From the NCBI RefSeq assembly GCF_000800255.1, contig NZ_CP009747.1:1860001-1924000 (forward strand): DNA of 64,000 bases, read 5' to 3'. The stretch comes from Pseudomonas parafulva. GTDB taxonomy: Bacteria > Pseudomonadota > Gammaproteobacteria > Pseudomonadales > Pseudomonadaceae. The position numbers were made by a program, and so were the translations under genes. Positions 1 to 8,909 of the stretch are shown here, one piece after another. Under the pieces are notes generated by a model. It did not search any database, was not told where the DNA came from, and was given only the letters and a program-made list of their open reading frames with translations. Positions within the stretch are counted from its first letter, which is position 1. Every line of letters begins with the position of its first letter.

Positions 1-142
1 GGACCGAGCGGCGTGAGGTGACGCAGGCATAGACGGTTCTCCAGCGTAAATCTTCTTGGTGTTGTGCACTTTACCGTCTGGAGTATGCCGGACACATCCT
101 GAAACGATTAATGAAATCTGTTCATGCCACCCCTGGCGCTGT

Positions 143-748
143 TCAGGGGTTCTCGGTCCAGTCGAACGCCATCTGCCGGGCCGTGCGCTCGGCCAAGGCT
201 CGGCTGTGAAGACGCTCGACCAAGTGCAGGCTCATGTCGATACCGGCGCTGATGCCGGCCGAGGTGACCAAGGCGCCTTGGTCGACCCAGCGCACGTCCT
301 CGAGCACGTCCAATGCCGGGAACATGGCCTTCAGATCAGCGATGTCTTCCCAGTGAGTGGTCGCCTGCAGGCCATCGAGCTTGCCGGTGCGGGCCAGCAG
401 GAACGCGCCGGTGCACACCGACGCCACCGTGCGATCAGGCCGGCACTGTTCACGGATCCAGTCGATCACCTCGGCTTTGGCCAGCTCAGCAGTGACCACA
501 CCGCCCGGCACGATCAGGCAATCCAGCGTCGGGTGGTCGTTGATGCTGTAGTCGGGATCGATCTTCAAACCTGCGCGGGCATGAACGGCCGTCCGCGTGC
601 GGCCGAGGGTGAAGACGCAGAACAGCGGCTGCTCGCTGGCAGCGCTGCGTTCGTGCATGCGTGTAGCCGTGGTGAAGACTTCGTACGGTCCTGCAAAGTC
701 CAGCACTTCGACGTCATCGAAGACGTAGATACCGATATTCAGCGACAT
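143..748 (-). CDS. DJ-1/PfpI family protein (isonitrile hydratase-like)
   Basis: A 201-residue cytosolic protein of the DJ-1/PfpI (class I glutamine amidotransferase-like) family. The N-terminal strand followed by a DFAGPYEVF stretch is typical of the subgroup that includes Pseudomonas isonitrile hydratase InhA and the N-terminal domain of AraC-type GlxA regulators. The nucleophile elbow SVCTGAFLLA supplies the conserved cysteine, with GG at the preceding oxyanion region (LIVPGG) and TTHWED after it. There is no AraC DNA-binding domain, so it is an enzyme-type member and not a GlxA regulator. The ATG is preceded by GGAGTGATC at good spacing. The stop of the upstream small gene lies 33 bases away on the same strand, so the two are probably co-transcribed. 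The substrate cannot be told from sequence; hydratase, glyoxalase or chaperone-type activity are all possible. Confidence 0.85.
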   Translation of the reverse strand: MSLNIGIYVFDDVEVLDFAGPYEVFTTATRMHERSAASEQPLFCVFTLGRTRTAVHARAGLKIDPDYSINDHPTLDCLIVPGGVVTAELAKAEVIDWIREQCRPDRTVASVCTGAFLLARTGKLDGLQATTHWEDIADLKAMFPALDVLEDVRWVDQGALVTSAGISAGIDMSLHLVERLHSRALAERTARQMAFDWTENP

Positions 749-781
749 TCAAGATCACTCCATGGCACGGCGGACAAAGGC

Positions 782-1186
782 TCAGGCGAACAGTTGCAAG
801 GCGTCGTCCGTCCACTCATGCCCTTCTTCGGACCAACCTTTGCCGACGGCAGGCGGGAAGCCGGTGCGGCAGTAACCGCGTTTGGCCTGGAAGTCGAAAA
901 TGGCGTGGGGGAAGTCGTTGATCAGCAGCACGGCTTTGAGGTGATCCTCGGACCAGCCGATCTTGACCTGCGAGGCTTTGTCGCGGTCGGAAATCTGCTC
1001 GACGTTATAGATGTGCAGCGCGTCCTGAATCGGGTTTTCAGCGCACGACGTGTCCAGAGCGTAGAAATAACCCGTCTCGCCATCATCTTCAAAGACCACG
1101 ACATAGGCGCCCTGCTGCGCGGGGGCTTCAGCGACCAACTCGGTGCCGGGAAACAATTCGCTGTCTGCTGCTAGATAGATTGGCAT
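782..1186 (-). CDS. DUF2251-like hypothetical protein
   Basis: A 134-residue soluble protein with no signal peptide or membrane segment. The centre carries VVFEDDGETGYFYALD, a run I associate from memory with the DUF2251 family of unknown function, followed by a WSEDH...LLINDFPHA block and a C-terminal RGYCRTGFP motif. Two start codons are possible, at 1195 and 1186. The later one is preferred because AAGGA lies about eight bases before it but directly abuts the earlier one. It sits just upstream of the DJ-1/PfpI gene on the same strand, probably as the first gene of a two-gene operon. I cannot assign a function. Confidence 0.75.
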   Translation of the reverse strand: MPIYLAADSELFPGTELVAEAPAQQGAYVVVFEDDGETGYFYALDTSCAENPIQDALHIYNVEQISDRDKASQVKIGWSEDHLKAVLLINDFPHAIFDFQAKRGYCRTGFPPAVGKGWSEEGHEWTDDALQLFA

Positions 1187-1299
1187 CAGTTCCATCCTTG
1201 CTGTCGATAAAGACCTCGATCATGGTTCAGGTTCGCCAATCACTGCAAGCGGCCAGGCGCGCCGGATCGGTTGACGCATGGCCGACATAAATGCTCAGA

Positions 1300-1530
1300 T
1301 GCGCCCCTTGTTTCAGGTGTCCCCGGCCGCCGCGTCGGGGATTAAACGGGAAGCCGGTGCCTCGCCCTTGGCGAGCAGTCCGGCGCTGCCCCCGCAACGG
1401 TAGGCGAGCGAGACATTCGATACACCACTGTGCCCAGGGCATGGGAAGGTGAATGTCTCAGGTTCCTCGCAAGCCCGGAGACCGGCCTGCTGCAGCTATT
1501 GGCAACTCCCGCGGCGGGCGGGCACTGGCC
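1300..1530 (+). promoter_or_regulatory. Cobalamin riboswitch (upstream of B12-type ABC importer)
   Basis: The leader contains the conserved blocks of the cobalamin riboswitch in order: AAACGGGAAGCCGGTGC, GCTGCCCCCGCAACGGTA, the GGGAAGGTGA block near 1443, and the B12-box AGCCCGGAGACCGGCC near 1480, ending in a GCGGCGGGCGGGC segment. It lies directly upstream of the ABC ATPase start with no other gene between, so it should repress the downstream importer when adenosylcobalamin is abundant. A second copy with the same blocks occurs near 39.1 kb. Confidence 0.95.
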
Positions 1531-1613
1531 GGTTTTCGCGAGCGTCTGCGCGCGTCACCCGCGTGCACCTGCGCCGTAGGGGAATCTTCAATTCCGCGAT
1601 GGTCGGCTCGTGC

Positions 1614-2390
1614 ATGTCCTGCCCTACCCTGCATCTCCACGCGCTGCACTGGTCGCCTCACGGCGCGCCACGGCCATTGCTGGACAACATCGATCTGCAC
1701 GTTGGTCCTGGCGAGTTCGTCGGCCTGATCGGCCCCAACGGCAGCGGCAAGACTAGCCTGCTGCGGTGTGCCTACCGCTTCAGCCGGCCCGATGCCGGCC
1801 AGGTACGACTCGAAGGTGAAGACATCTGGCAGCGCACGCCGCGCTGGGCTGCCCAGCGCATCGCCGTGATGCTGCAGGAATTTCCCGAAGACTTCGGGCT
1901 TAGCGTGCGCGACGTGGTGGCCATGGGCCGAACACCGCACCAGGGCTGGTTCGATGGCGACGCCGATACCGCGCTGATCGACACCACGCTGGACCGCCTG
2001 GGCCTGCTGCCCCGCGCATTGGACGCCTTCACGTGCCTGTCTGGTGGTGAAAAACAACGGGTATTGCTGGCCCGCGCACTGGTGCAGCAGCCGAGGCTGC
2101 TGATCCTCGACGAGCCCACCAATCACCTGGATCCCCGCTTCCAACTGGCCCTGCTGCAACAACTGCGCGGCACCGGCCTGAGCCTGCTGGCCAGTTTCCA
2201 CGACCTCAACCTGGCCGCCGCCTTCTGCGATCGGTTGTACGTGCTCGACGCCGGTCGCGTAGTGGCCCACGGCACACCGCAGCAGGTGCTCACCGAGCAG
2301 TGCCTGGCCGAGGTCTTCGGTGTGCGCGCGCTGGTCGACTGCCACCCCTTGGCGCCCCATCCACGCATCACTTGGATCAGTCCCGCATGA
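1614..2390 (+). CDS. ABC transporter ATP-binding protein, BtuD/FecE-like
   Basis: The cytosolic ATPase of a corrinoid or siderophore-type importer (about 258 residues). Walker A is GPNGSGKTSLL, the Q-loop lies in VMLQEFPEDFG, the signature is CLSGGEKQRV, and Walker B is LLILDEPTNHLD, followed by the switch histidine in SFHDLNLAA. This subtype (FepC/BtuD, GEKQR signature, THLD-like D-loop) serves FecCD permeases. The ATG at 1614 gives an N-terminus beginning MSCPTLHLHAL; an ATG five codons earlier is possible, and neither has a strong ribosome binding site. The frame is open further upstream, but that part lies inside the riboswitch. The stop overlaps the next gene by four bases (ATGA). The cobalamin riboswitch immediately upstream is the reason to infer B12 or cobinamide as substrate. 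Confidence 0.9.
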   Translation: MSCPTLHLHALHWSPHGAPRPLLDNIDLHVGPGEFVGLIGPNGSGKTSLLRCAYRFSRPDAGQVRLEGEDIWQRTPRWAAQRIAVMLQEFPEDFGLSVRDVVAMGRTPHQGWFDGDADTALIDTTLDRLGLLPRALDAFTCLSGGEKQRVLLARALVQQPRLLILDEPTNHLDPRFQLALLQQLRGTGLSLLASFHDLNLAAAFCDRLYVLDAGRVVAHGTPQQVLTEQCLAEVFGVRALVDCHPLAPHPRITWISPA

Positions 2391-3355
2391 AAGCGTTGTT
2401 CGCCTGCCTGGCCCTGCTGGCCGCCCTGCCCCTCGCCGCTCAGGCGGCGCCTTACCCGGTGACCGTTCGCAGTTGCGACCGCGACGTGACCTTCGATCAC
2501 GCGCCGCAACGCGCGGTCAGCCATGACATCAACCTCACCGGCATGCTGCTGGCACTGGGACTGCGCGATCACATGGCCGGCTACAGCGGCATCAGCGGCT
2601 GGAAGACGCTGGATCCGAGCCTGCGCCAGGCGCTCGACGGCTTGCCGGAACTTGCCCCGCGCTATGTCTCGGTCGAAAACCTGCTCGATGCCGATACCGA
2701 CTTCTTCTTCGCCGGCTGGGCCTACGGCATGCGCATCGGCGGTCCGGTCACGCCACAGACCCTGGCACCTTTCGATATACCGGTGTACGAGCTGAGCGAG
2801 TCCTGCTCTTGGATCATGCCCCAGCGTCACGCCAGTCTCGATGACCTTTACCGTGACCTGGACAACCTGGGACGGATTTTCGATGTCCGCGAGCGCGCCG
2901 CGGCCCTGGTGCAGCACATGCGCCAGCGTATCGAGCAAGTGGCGCAACGTACCGCCCACGCACCTCAGCGTGCGCGGGTGTTCCTCTATGACAGCGGCGA
3001 GGACCGGCCGATGACGTCCGGTCGCCTGGGAATGCCGCAGGCGCTGATCGATGCCGCGGGAGGGGACAACGTCATGGACGATCTGGCCGCCAGTTGGACC
3101 CACGTGAATTGGGAGAACGTGGTAGAGCGCGACCCTCAGGTGATCGTCATCGTCGACTATGGCCCGACGACCTGGCAGCAGAAACGCGACTTCCTGCTCG
3201 CCCAGCCGGCGCTGGCCAGCGTCGAGGCGATCCGCAAGCAGCGCTTCGTGGTGCTGTCCTACCTGCAGGTCACGCCGTCGGTTCAAAACGCCGAGGCGAT
3301 CGAGGTCTTGGCCAAGGCCCTGCATCCTGAGTTGTTCGCCGAGGCCCAGCGGTGA
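2387..3355 (+). CDS. Periplasmic corrinoid-type substrate-binding protein, BtuF-like
   Basis: A 322-residue periplasmic binding protein of the FepB/BtuF (helical backbone) class. It has a clear signal peptide (MKALFACLALLAALPLAAQA, cleavage near residue 20) and the family's N-terminal pattern DVTFDHAPQRAVSHD. A long central helix region follows, then an IVIVDYG...LAQPALASVEAIR segment in the C-terminal lobe. The start overlaps the ATPase stop by four bases and its own stop overlaps the permease start, so the three genes form one translationally coupled operon. The riboswitch upstream argues for a corrinoid ligand; an iron-siderophore ligand cannot be excluded by the sequence alone. No TonB-dependent receptor is present in the window. 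Confidence 0.88.
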   Translation: MKALFACLALLAALPLAAQAAPYPVTVRSCDRDVTFDHAPQRAVSHDINLTGMLLALGLRDHMAGYSGISGWKTLDPSLRQALDGLPELAPRYVSVENLLDADTDFFFAGWAYGMRIGGPVTPQTLAPFDIPVYELSESCSWIMPQRHASLDDLYRDLDNLGRIFDVRERAAALVQHMRQRIEQVAQRTAHAPQRARVFLYDSGEDRPMTSGRLGMPQALIDAAGGDNVMDDLAASWTHVNWENVVERDPQVIVIVDYGPTTWQQKRDFLLAQPALASVEAIRKQRFVVLSYLQVTPSVQNAEAIEVLAKALHPELFAEAQR

Positions 3356-4377
3356 TGCCGATTCGCAACAGCGCACGCTATCGCCTGCTGATGCTGGCGC
3401 TGCTGGCCATGCTGCTGCTGTCGTGTCTGCTGTCGCTGGGCTTCGGCTCGGCCCAGGTGGCACTGGGCAAGGTGCTGGGTATCGTCCTGCACCACGTGGG
3501 CTTGGCCGAGTCGGGAGACTGGAGCCGTGGCCAGGCGCAGATCGTCTGGCAGATTCGCGCGCCACGCGTGCTGTTGGGCGCGTTGGTCGGCGCAGGCCTG
3601 GCGCTGGTGGGCGGCGCACTGCAGGCGGTGACCCGCAATCCGCTGGCCGACCCGCACCTGCTGGGCGTGAGTGCCGGCGCGGTGTTCGGCGCAGTCCTGG
3701 TGGTGCTGTTTCTCGGCCCCTTTGCCGGGGTCTTCAGCTTGCCGCTGGCGGCGTTCATCGGCGCACTGGGCAGCATGCTGCTGGTGCTCGGGGTAGCCAG
3801 CCGGGGCGGCCGACTGGAAAGTGATCGCCTACTGTTGGCGGGGGTCGCGGTGTCATTCGTCGTGATGGCCACGGCCAACTTGCTGCTGTACACCGGTGAT
3901 CCGCATGCCGCCGCGTCGGTGATGTTCTGGATGCTCGGCGGACTGGGCTTGGCGCAGTGGTCGTTGCTGTGGCTGCCGGCGCTCTGCGTGCTGGCCGGGT
4001 TCGCGCTGCTGATGAGCCAGGCGCGGGCGCTCAATGCGCTGATGAGCGGCGAGCAAACCGCCGTGAGCCTGGGTTTCGATACCCGCGCGGTGCGTGCTCG
4101 GGTGTTCGTCGGTACGGCGCTGCTGACCGGGGTGCTGGTGTCGCTGTCCGGCGCCATTGGCTTCGTCGGCCTGATGCTGCCGCACATGGCGCGGCGTCTG
4201 GTAGGCGCGGAACATCGGCGGCTACTGCCCGCCTGCGCCCTGCTCGGCGCGCTGTTCATGATCTGGGTGGATGTGGGCGCGCGAACGCTGATCGCCCCGC
4301 AGGACTTGCCGATCGGCATCGCCACAGCGGCCATCGGTGGCGTGTTCTTCATCCTGCTGTTGCGGCGCAAGCACTGA
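3355..4377 (+). CDS. FecCD-family ABC transporter permease, BtuC-like
   Basis: An inner-membrane permease of about 340 residues with the multiple hydrophobic segments expected of the ten-helix FecCD/BtuC fold. Diagnostic stretches are RAPRVLLGALVGAGLALVG near the N-terminus, QAVTRNPLADPHLLGVSAGA, and the coupling-helix region GAIGFVGLMLPHMARRLVG, followed by LIAPQDLPIGI near the C-terminus. The ATG at 3355 shares its A with the binding protein's TGA; a GTG at 3352 is an alternative. It completes an ATPase, binding protein and permease set behind the riboswitch. Downstream, a GC-rich hairpin separates it from the convergent pagL-like gene. Confidence 0.92.
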   Translation: MPIRNSARYRLLMLALLAMLLLSCLLSLGFGSAQVALGKVLGIVLHHVGLAESGDWSRGQAQIVWQIRAPRVLLGALVGAGLALVGGALQAVTRNPLADPHLLGVSAGAVFGAVLVVLFLGPFAGVFSLPLAAFIGALGSMLLVLGVASRGGRLESDRLLLAGVAVSFVVMATANLLLYTGDPHAAASVMFWMLGGLGLAQWSLLWLPALCVLAGFALLMSQARALNALMSGEQTAVSLGFDTRAVRARVFVGTALLTGVLVSLSGAIGFVGLMLPHMARRLVGAEHRRLLPACALLGALFMIWVDVGARTLIAPQDLPIGIATAAIGGVFFILLLRRKH

Positions 4378-4412
4378 GCCTGCGAGAGGAAGAAACGGGC
4401 CGCTTGCCCGAA

Positions 4413-4443
4413 CTGCACCGCCAACTTGACGCCGGCGGTGCAG
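4413..4443. terminator. Hairpin between convergent genes
   Basis: A perfect ten-base inverted repeat, CTGCACCGCC and GGCGGTGCAG with an eleven-base loop, lies 35 bases after the permease stop and just before the end of the convergent pagL-like gene. There is no U-run on the plus strand, so it may be a Rho-independent terminator of weak form or a 3'-end stabilising hairpin. Confidence 0.45.
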
Positions 4444-4453
4444 CGCTCAGCGC

Positions 4454-4975
4454 TTAGAACGCAGCGCTGTAGAACAGCGCATACGATTCGATACCGTCGT
4501 TAGGCTGCTTGATACCGGCGTTGGAGTAGTGCGTAGCGCGGATGCCGACCTTCTGCTGACCCGGCAGCTTCACGCCGAAGCCGATACGGTCTTCGAAGTT
4601 GAACGCCGAACCCAGCTTCTGATCGCCCACGTCGGTTTTAGAGAACACGGCGACACCGACACCGGCTTCGATGAACGGCACGTAGCCCGAGTCGCCGAAT
4701 TCATAGGTGAATACCGGGCTGAACGACAGCGAGTGCGCGCCGCTGTAGTCACCGCCTTCCCAGTAGGTGTAGCCGGCATCCCAGTAACCGCTGACGTGGC
4801 CGACGCTGCTTTGCAGCCATTTCTTGTCCCAATCGAAGGACATGCCCAAGCGATAGGTCATGTCGCCCTGACTGGTGACGCCCACGGCGCCCGACACTTG
4901 GGCGGCCTGTGCCAATTGCGTACCGGCCAGCGCCAGCACTGCCACGGCCAACGAGGTGGCGAGACGGTTCTTCAT
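4454..4975 (-). CDS. pagL: Lipid A 3-O-deacylase, PagL family
   Basis: An outer-membrane beta-barrel enzyme of 173 residues that removes the 3-O acyl chain from lipid A. The signal peptide (MKNRLATSLAVAVLALAGTQ, cleavage after AQA) precedes alternating hydrophobic strands. The C-terminal segment RATHYSNAGIK carries the catalytic His and Ser (H-x-S) and the following GIESY carries the Glu of the PagL triad. The protein ends in aromatic Phe, as outer-membrane barrels do. Length matches the family. The ATG at 4975 is preferred over the TTG one codon before because GGAG lies at proper spacing. It is transcribed from its own roughly 220-base upstream region. Regulation by PhoP or PmrA is known for some members, but I see no convincing box here. 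Confidence 0.88.
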   Translation of the reverse strand: MKNRLATSLAVAVLALAGTQLAQAAQVSGAVGVTSQGDMTYRLGMSFDWDKKWLQSSVGHVSGYWDAGYTYWEGGDYSGAHSLSFSPVFTYEFGDSGYVPFIEAGVGVAVFSKTDVGDQKLGSAFNFEDRIGFGVKLPGQQKVGIRATHYSNAGIKQPNDGIESYALFYSAAF

Positions 4976-5196
4976 CAATGACTACTCCAGATGGACTTCA
5001 CGGGCAGGCAGTCGATGGTGGGCGGCCTGCAACAATTGGGGTTGTGCCCCTCTATTTTGCGCCTGTGCCCACAACATCCCATCTGGGACACAAGAAGTAA
5101 TACATCGGCGATTATTAGCACGCCGACGCCAAGATGAAAGTCATTTGCCACTATTTCGTGAAAAAAATGTTAGCAAGACATCGATTTTGGCCAATC

Positions 5197-6063
5197 TCAC
5201 CTGTTCGTCTGCTCTTCCAACAGCCGGATGAACATGCTCAAGCTTCGCGATACGGTACCGCGACGCCACACCAGCCAGGTCTTGAGGTAGCGAAAATCCT
5301 CACACAACGGCCAGGCGCTGACGGTGCTCGCCCCTGGCATGCTGTCGAGCATGCTGCGCGGCATCAACGCCAGACCGGCCCCGGCGCTGACGCAGGCGAG
5401 CATGCCGTGGTAGGACTCCATCTCATGGATCTTGCCTGGCACCGCGTGGTCTTTGACGAACCAGCTTTCGAAGTGATGGCGATAGGAGCAGTTGGCACGA
5501 AAGGCATAGATGTTCTGGCCGTTGACATCCTGGGCACGACCGATCGGCGCGTGGTTCAACGGCGCGATGACCATCATTTCCTCTTCGAAGACCGCAATGC
5601 CTTCCAACGTCGGGTGCAATACCGGGCCATCGACGAAGGCCGCCACCAGGCGTCCGGACAATACCCCTTCGAGCATGGTCCCCGACGGCCCGGTGGACAG
5701 GTCCAGGTCGACCTTCGAATAGCGCTGGTTGTAGGCCGCCAGCAGTGCCGGAATGCGCACCGCCGCCGTGCTTTCCAGAGAACCGAGGGCGAAGGTGCCC
5801 TGCGGATCCTCCCCGGCGACCGTGGCGCGGGCCTCCTGTACCAGATCCAGGATACGCCGGGTGTAGTCGAGAAAATTCCAGCCCGCCGGTGACAGCCGCA
5901 ATCGGCTTTTCTCGCGGATGAACAACGCCACGCCCAAGTCTTCTTCCAATTGCTTGATGCGGGTGGTCAGGTTCGACGGTACTCGATGAATCTGTTGAGC
6001 CGCGGCGCTGATGCTGCCGTGCTCGGCGACTGCCTTGAACATCTCCAGTTGCACCAGGTCCAC
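5197..6063 (-). CDS. LysR-family regulator divergent from sad (PtrR-like)
   Basis: A 288-residue LysR-type transcription factor. The N-terminal winged helix contains [20 protein letters not shown] and [16 protein letters not shown], followed by the linker and a LysR substrate-binding domain. It is divergently transcribed from an aldehyde dehydrogenase of the Sad/YneI type, the same arrangement as E. coli ptrR (yneJ) and sad, where PtrR controls putrescine and succinate semialdehyde use. On that synteny it probably autoregulates and controls the dehydrogenase from the 117-base shared promoter region. The effector is inferred, not shown. It may equally be a family-level LysR with a different ligand. 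Confidence 0.85.
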   Translation of the reverse strand: MDLVQLEMFKAVAEHGSISAAAQQIHRVPSNLTTRIKQLEEDLGVALFIREKSRLRLSPAGWNFLDYTRRILDLVQEARATVAGEDPQGTFALGSLESTAAVRIPALLAAYNQRYSKVDLDLSTGPSGTMLEGVLSGRLVAAFVDGPVLHPTLEGIAVFEEEMMVIAPLNHAPIGRAQDVNGQNIYAFRANCSYRHHFESWFVKDHAVPGKIHEMESYHGMLACVSAGAGLALMPRSMLDSMPGASTVSAWPLCEDFRYLKTWLVWRRGTVSRSLSMFIRLLEEQTNR

Positions 6064-6180
6064 AGCCTTTCTCCATTCGTGAATGATTCGCTCAGTATTA
6101 TTCAGTTTTCATCAAATCGATACGCTTTTAGTCTGGCCTCAATCGAAACGACACCGTCCAGGACAACAAGAGGAACAGCC
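6064..6180. promoter_or_regulatory. Divergent promoter region, LysR gene / sad
   Basis: A 117-base AT-richer interval between the two divergent starts. It contains TATTATTCAGTTTTCATC and ATCGATACG and ends in a ribosome binding site region AAGAGGAACAGCC for sad. LysR proteins usually bind T-N11-A motifs in such intervals; a specific operator is not evident by eye. Confidence 0.5.
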
Positions 6181-7566
6181 ATGAGTGCCATCAGCAGCCT
6201 GACCCATGCCATTTCCGTCGATCCCTTCACCGGCGAGCAGATCGGCGTCTACCCGTACGACACCGAGGCCGCACTGGACGCGGCCTTGCAGCGGGCCAAG
6301 CACGGATACACTCAATGGCGCCAAGTATCGCTGGCGCAACGCAGCGCTTACCTGCGTGCCCTGGCCGAGGCCTTGCAGAGCCGTCACGAAGCCTTTGCCC
6401 AGATGATCGCCCGCGAGATCGGCAAGCCGATCGTCCAGGCGCGCGGTGAAGTGAGCAAGTGCGTCGGCCTGTGCCAGTGGTATGCCGAACACGGTCCGGC
6501 CATGCTCGCCCCTGAGGCCACGCAAGTGGAGAAGGCGCGCATCGAGTACCGTCCGTTGGGCCCGATTCTGGCGGTGATGCCCTGGAACTTCCCGATCTGG
6601 CAGGTCTTGCGCGGCGCCGTGCCGGCCTTGCTGGCGGGCAACACCTATGTGCTCAAGCATGCACCGAACGTCATGGGCAGCGCCTATCTGCTGGCTGAAC
6701 TGTTCAATCTGGCGGGTCTGCCGCAGGGCGTGTTCGAGGTGATCAACGTCACCCCCGACGGCGTGACCCGTGCGATCAACGACCCACGTATCGCCGCCGT
6801 GACCCTCACCGGCAGCGTGCGCGCTGGCATGGCCATCGGTGCCCAGGCCGGCGCCGCGTTGAAGAAGTGCGTGCTGGAACTCGGTGGGTCGGACCCCTTC
6901 ATCGTGCTGGCCGATGCCGACCTGGACGAAGCGGTCAAGGCTGCGGTGATCGGCCGCTACCAGAACACCGGGCAAGTCTGCGCGGCGGCCAAGCGCTTCA
7001 TCATCGAAGACAGCATCGTCGAGGCGTTCAGCGAGAAGTTCGTCGCCGCCACCCGCGCGCTGCAGCTCGGCAATCCGCTGGACGACGACACCTACATCGG
7101 CCCGATGGCGCGCTTCGACCTGCGCGACGAACTCGACGGGCAAGTCCAGGCCACCTTGGCCGAAGGCGCTACACGGCTGCTCGGCGGCCACAAGCTCGAC
7201 GGTGCGGCGAACTTCTACGCCCCCACGGTGCTCGGCGACGTCACCCCGGACATGACGGCCTTCAGGCAGGAATTGTTCGGCCCGGTGGCCGCGATCATCC
7301 GTGCTCGCGATGCGGAGCATGCGGTGGAACTGGCCAACGACAGCGATTTCGGTCTGGCTTCGACGATCTACACCGCCGATCTGGCCCTGGCCGAGCGCAT
7401 GATTCCTGCGCTGGACACCGGCGCGGTGTTCATCAACGGCTATTGCGCCTCCGACCCCCGCGTGGCGTTCGGCGGTGTCAAGAAAAGCGGGTTCGGCCGT
7501 GAACTGTCGCACTTCGGCGTACGTGAGTTCTGCAACGTACAAACCGTGTGGCTGGACCGTCACTGA
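6181..7566 (+). CDS. sad: NAD(P)-dependent succinate semialdehyde dehydrogenase, Sad/YneI-type
   Basis: A 461-residue aldehyde dehydrogenase. It oxidises an aldehyde, most likely succinate semialdehyde from GABA or putrescine breakdown, using NAD(P). The Rossmann-side motif is PWNFPIWQV, the glutamate general base lies in LELGGSDPF, and the catalytic cysteine is in NTGQVCAAAKRF. The C-terminus contains RVAFGGVKKSGFGRELS. It is shorter than GabD (about 480 residues), as is usual for the Sad/YneI branch. The start is the ATG after AGAGGAACAGCC; the frame is open further upstream into the LysR promoter region, but that part looks non-coding. Partner and likely regulator is the divergent LysR gene. 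Confidence 0.88.
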   Translation: MSAISSLTHAISVDPFTGEQIGVYPYDTEAALDAALQRAKHGYTQWRQVSLAQRSAYLRALAEALQSRHEAFAQMIAREIGKPIVQARGEVSKCVGLCQWYAEHGPAMLAPEATQVEKARIEYRPLGPILAVMPWNFPIWQVLRGAVPALLAGNTYVLKHAPNVMGSAYLLAELFNLAGLPQGVFEVINVTPDGVTRAINDPRIAAVTLTGSVRAGMAIGAQAGAALKKCVLELGGSDPFIVLADADLDEAVKAAVIGRYQNTGQVCAAAKRFIIEDSIVEAFSEKFVAATRALQLGNPLDDDTYIGPMARFDLRDELDGQVQATLAEGATRLLGGHKLDGAANFYAPTVLGDVTPDMTAFRQELFGPVAAIIRARDAEHAVELANDSDFGLASTIYTADLALAERMIPALDTGAVFINGYCASDPRVAFGGVKKSGFGRELSHFGVREFCNVQTVWLDRH

Positions 7567-7583
7567 TTCCTGTTCGAGCGAGC

Positions 7584-7616
7584 GACGTCGCAGCGGTGCA
7601 ATGCCGCTGCGAGGTC
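7584..7616. terminator. Hairpin downstream of sad
   Basis: TCGCAGCGG, a seven-base loop and CCGCTGCGA form a nine-base perfect stem, extended by a further GAC/GTC pairing after one mismatch. It begins 18 bases after the sad stop. No T-run follows, so termination strength is uncertain. The remaining interval to the next gene at 7824 shows no gene. Confidence 0.45.
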
Positions 7617-7823
7617 ACATGATCTTCACTGGCCGCACCGTTCAAGCAAACCATTGCCCTGCCCTTGCGGTCCTATTCAGGACCCGCCCCTGACGCAAAA
7701 ATGCACCCGAGCGCTGCACATTTGTCGATTGTGCCGGGTAAATATGCATGGCAGGATCCCTCGATCCTCCAGCGTATTTCCAGACTTCACATGGAAAATC
7801 AATAACAAAGCAGGGAGAACGCG

Positions 7824-8894
7824 ATGACCGTCCACGCTCCACTTCCGTCCACCGATCATGTGCTGGCCGATGTCCGCAACCATATCGGCCACCTCACCCT
7901 CAACCGTCCCGGCGGCCTCAACGCCCTGACCTTGGATATGGTGCGCAGCCTCCACCAGCACCTCCAGACCTGGGCGCAAGACCCACAGATCAAGGCGGTG
8001 GTGCTACGCGGCGAAGGCCCGAAAGGCTTCTGTGCCGGCGGCGACATCCGCTCGCTGCATGACAGCTACAAGGCCGGCAGCGACCTGCACGAGCGCTTCT
8101 TCGTCGAGGAGTACGCACTCGACCTGTGCATTCACCACTACCGCAAGCCGGTCCTGGTGATCATGGACGGTTTCACCCTCGGTGGTGGCATGGGCCTGGC
8201 CCAAGGCGCCGACCTGCGCATCGTCACCGAGCGCAGCCGGCTGGGCATGCCAGAAGTCGGTATCGGTTACTTCCCGGATGTCGGCGGCAGCTACTTCCTG
8301 TCGCGCATTCCGGGTGAGCTGGGTACCTACCTGGGGGTCAGCGGCACGCAGGTTCAGGCCGCTGATGCCCTGTATTGCGGGTTGGCGGACTGGTATCTGG
8401 CCAGCGACCGGCTCAGCACCCTGGACCAGGGCCTGGACGCGTTGAATTTCGGCAGTCATCCGCTCAAGGACCTGCAAGGTCTGCTGGCTAAACTGGGCAC
8501 CCAAACCCTTGAGGATGCGCCACTGGCACGCCTGCGCCCGGTGATCGATCACTACTTCGGCCAGCCCGACCTGCCCAGCATCCTCGAACAACTGCGCAGC
8601 GTGCGCATCGGTGATAGCCAGCAGTGGGCGCACGCCACCGCCGACCTGCTGGAAACTCGCTCGCCGCTGGCCATGGCGGTGACGCTGGAGATGCTGCGTC
8701 GTGGTCGCCACCGCAGCCTGGAAGACTGCTTCGCCATGGAGCTGCACCTGGACCGCCAGTGGTTCGCCCACGGCGACATCGTCGAAGGGGTGCGCGCCTT
8801 GATCGTCGACAAGGACAAGCAGCCGCGCTGGAACCCACCGACCCTCGCCGCGCTGTCCAGCCAGCGGGTCGATCAATTCTTCGAAGGCCTGTGA
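7824..8894 (+). CDS. 3-hydroxyisobutyryl-CoA hydrolase-like enoyl-CoA hydratase/isomerase
   Basis: A 356-residue crotonase-fold protein. Length and sequence fit the 3-hydroxyisobutyryl-CoA hydrolase (HIBCH) branch instead of the 260-residue enoyl-CoA hydratases. The first oxyanion-hole motif is GFCAGGDIRSL and the second is DGFTLGGGMGLAQGADL. The HIBCH-typical stretch MPEVGIGYFPDVGGSYFLSR follows. The C-terminal helical part carries SPLAMAVTLEMLRRG. The reaction would release 3-hydroxyisobutyrate from its CoA thioester in valine breakdown, in the cytosol. It lies 15 bases upstream of an acyl-CoA dehydrogenase, consistent with one catabolic operon. The ATG follows GGGAGAACGCG. Confidence 0.85.
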   Translation: MTVHAPLPSTDHVLADVRNHIGHLTLNRPGGLNALTLDMVRSLHQHLQTWAQDPQIKAVVLRGEGPKGFCAGGDIRSLHDSYKAGSDLHERFFVEEYALDLCIHHYRKPVLVIMDGFTLGGGMGLAQGADLRIVTERSRLGMPEVGIGYFPDVGGSYFLSRIPGELGTYLGVSGTQVQAADALYCGLADWYLASDRLSTLDQGLDALNFGSHPLKDLQGLLAKLGTQTLEDAPLARLRPVIDHYFGQPDLPSILEQLRSVRIGDSQQWAHATADLLETRSPLAMAVTLEMLRRGRHRSLEDCFAMELHLDRQWFAHGDIVEGVRALIVDKDKQPRWNPPTLAALSSQRVDQFFEGL

Positions 8895-8909
8895 GCCGGG
8901 AGTCGTAGC

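Noticed and set aside
1..142. Possible gene at the left edge
   Set aside because: No frame with family-like sequence or a good start; treated as non-coding upstream or downstream sequence.
1449..1613. N-terminal extension of the BtuD-like ATPase into the riboswitch
   Set aside because: The added 55 residues are basic, cysteine-rich and lie in conserved RNA elements, so they are not coding.
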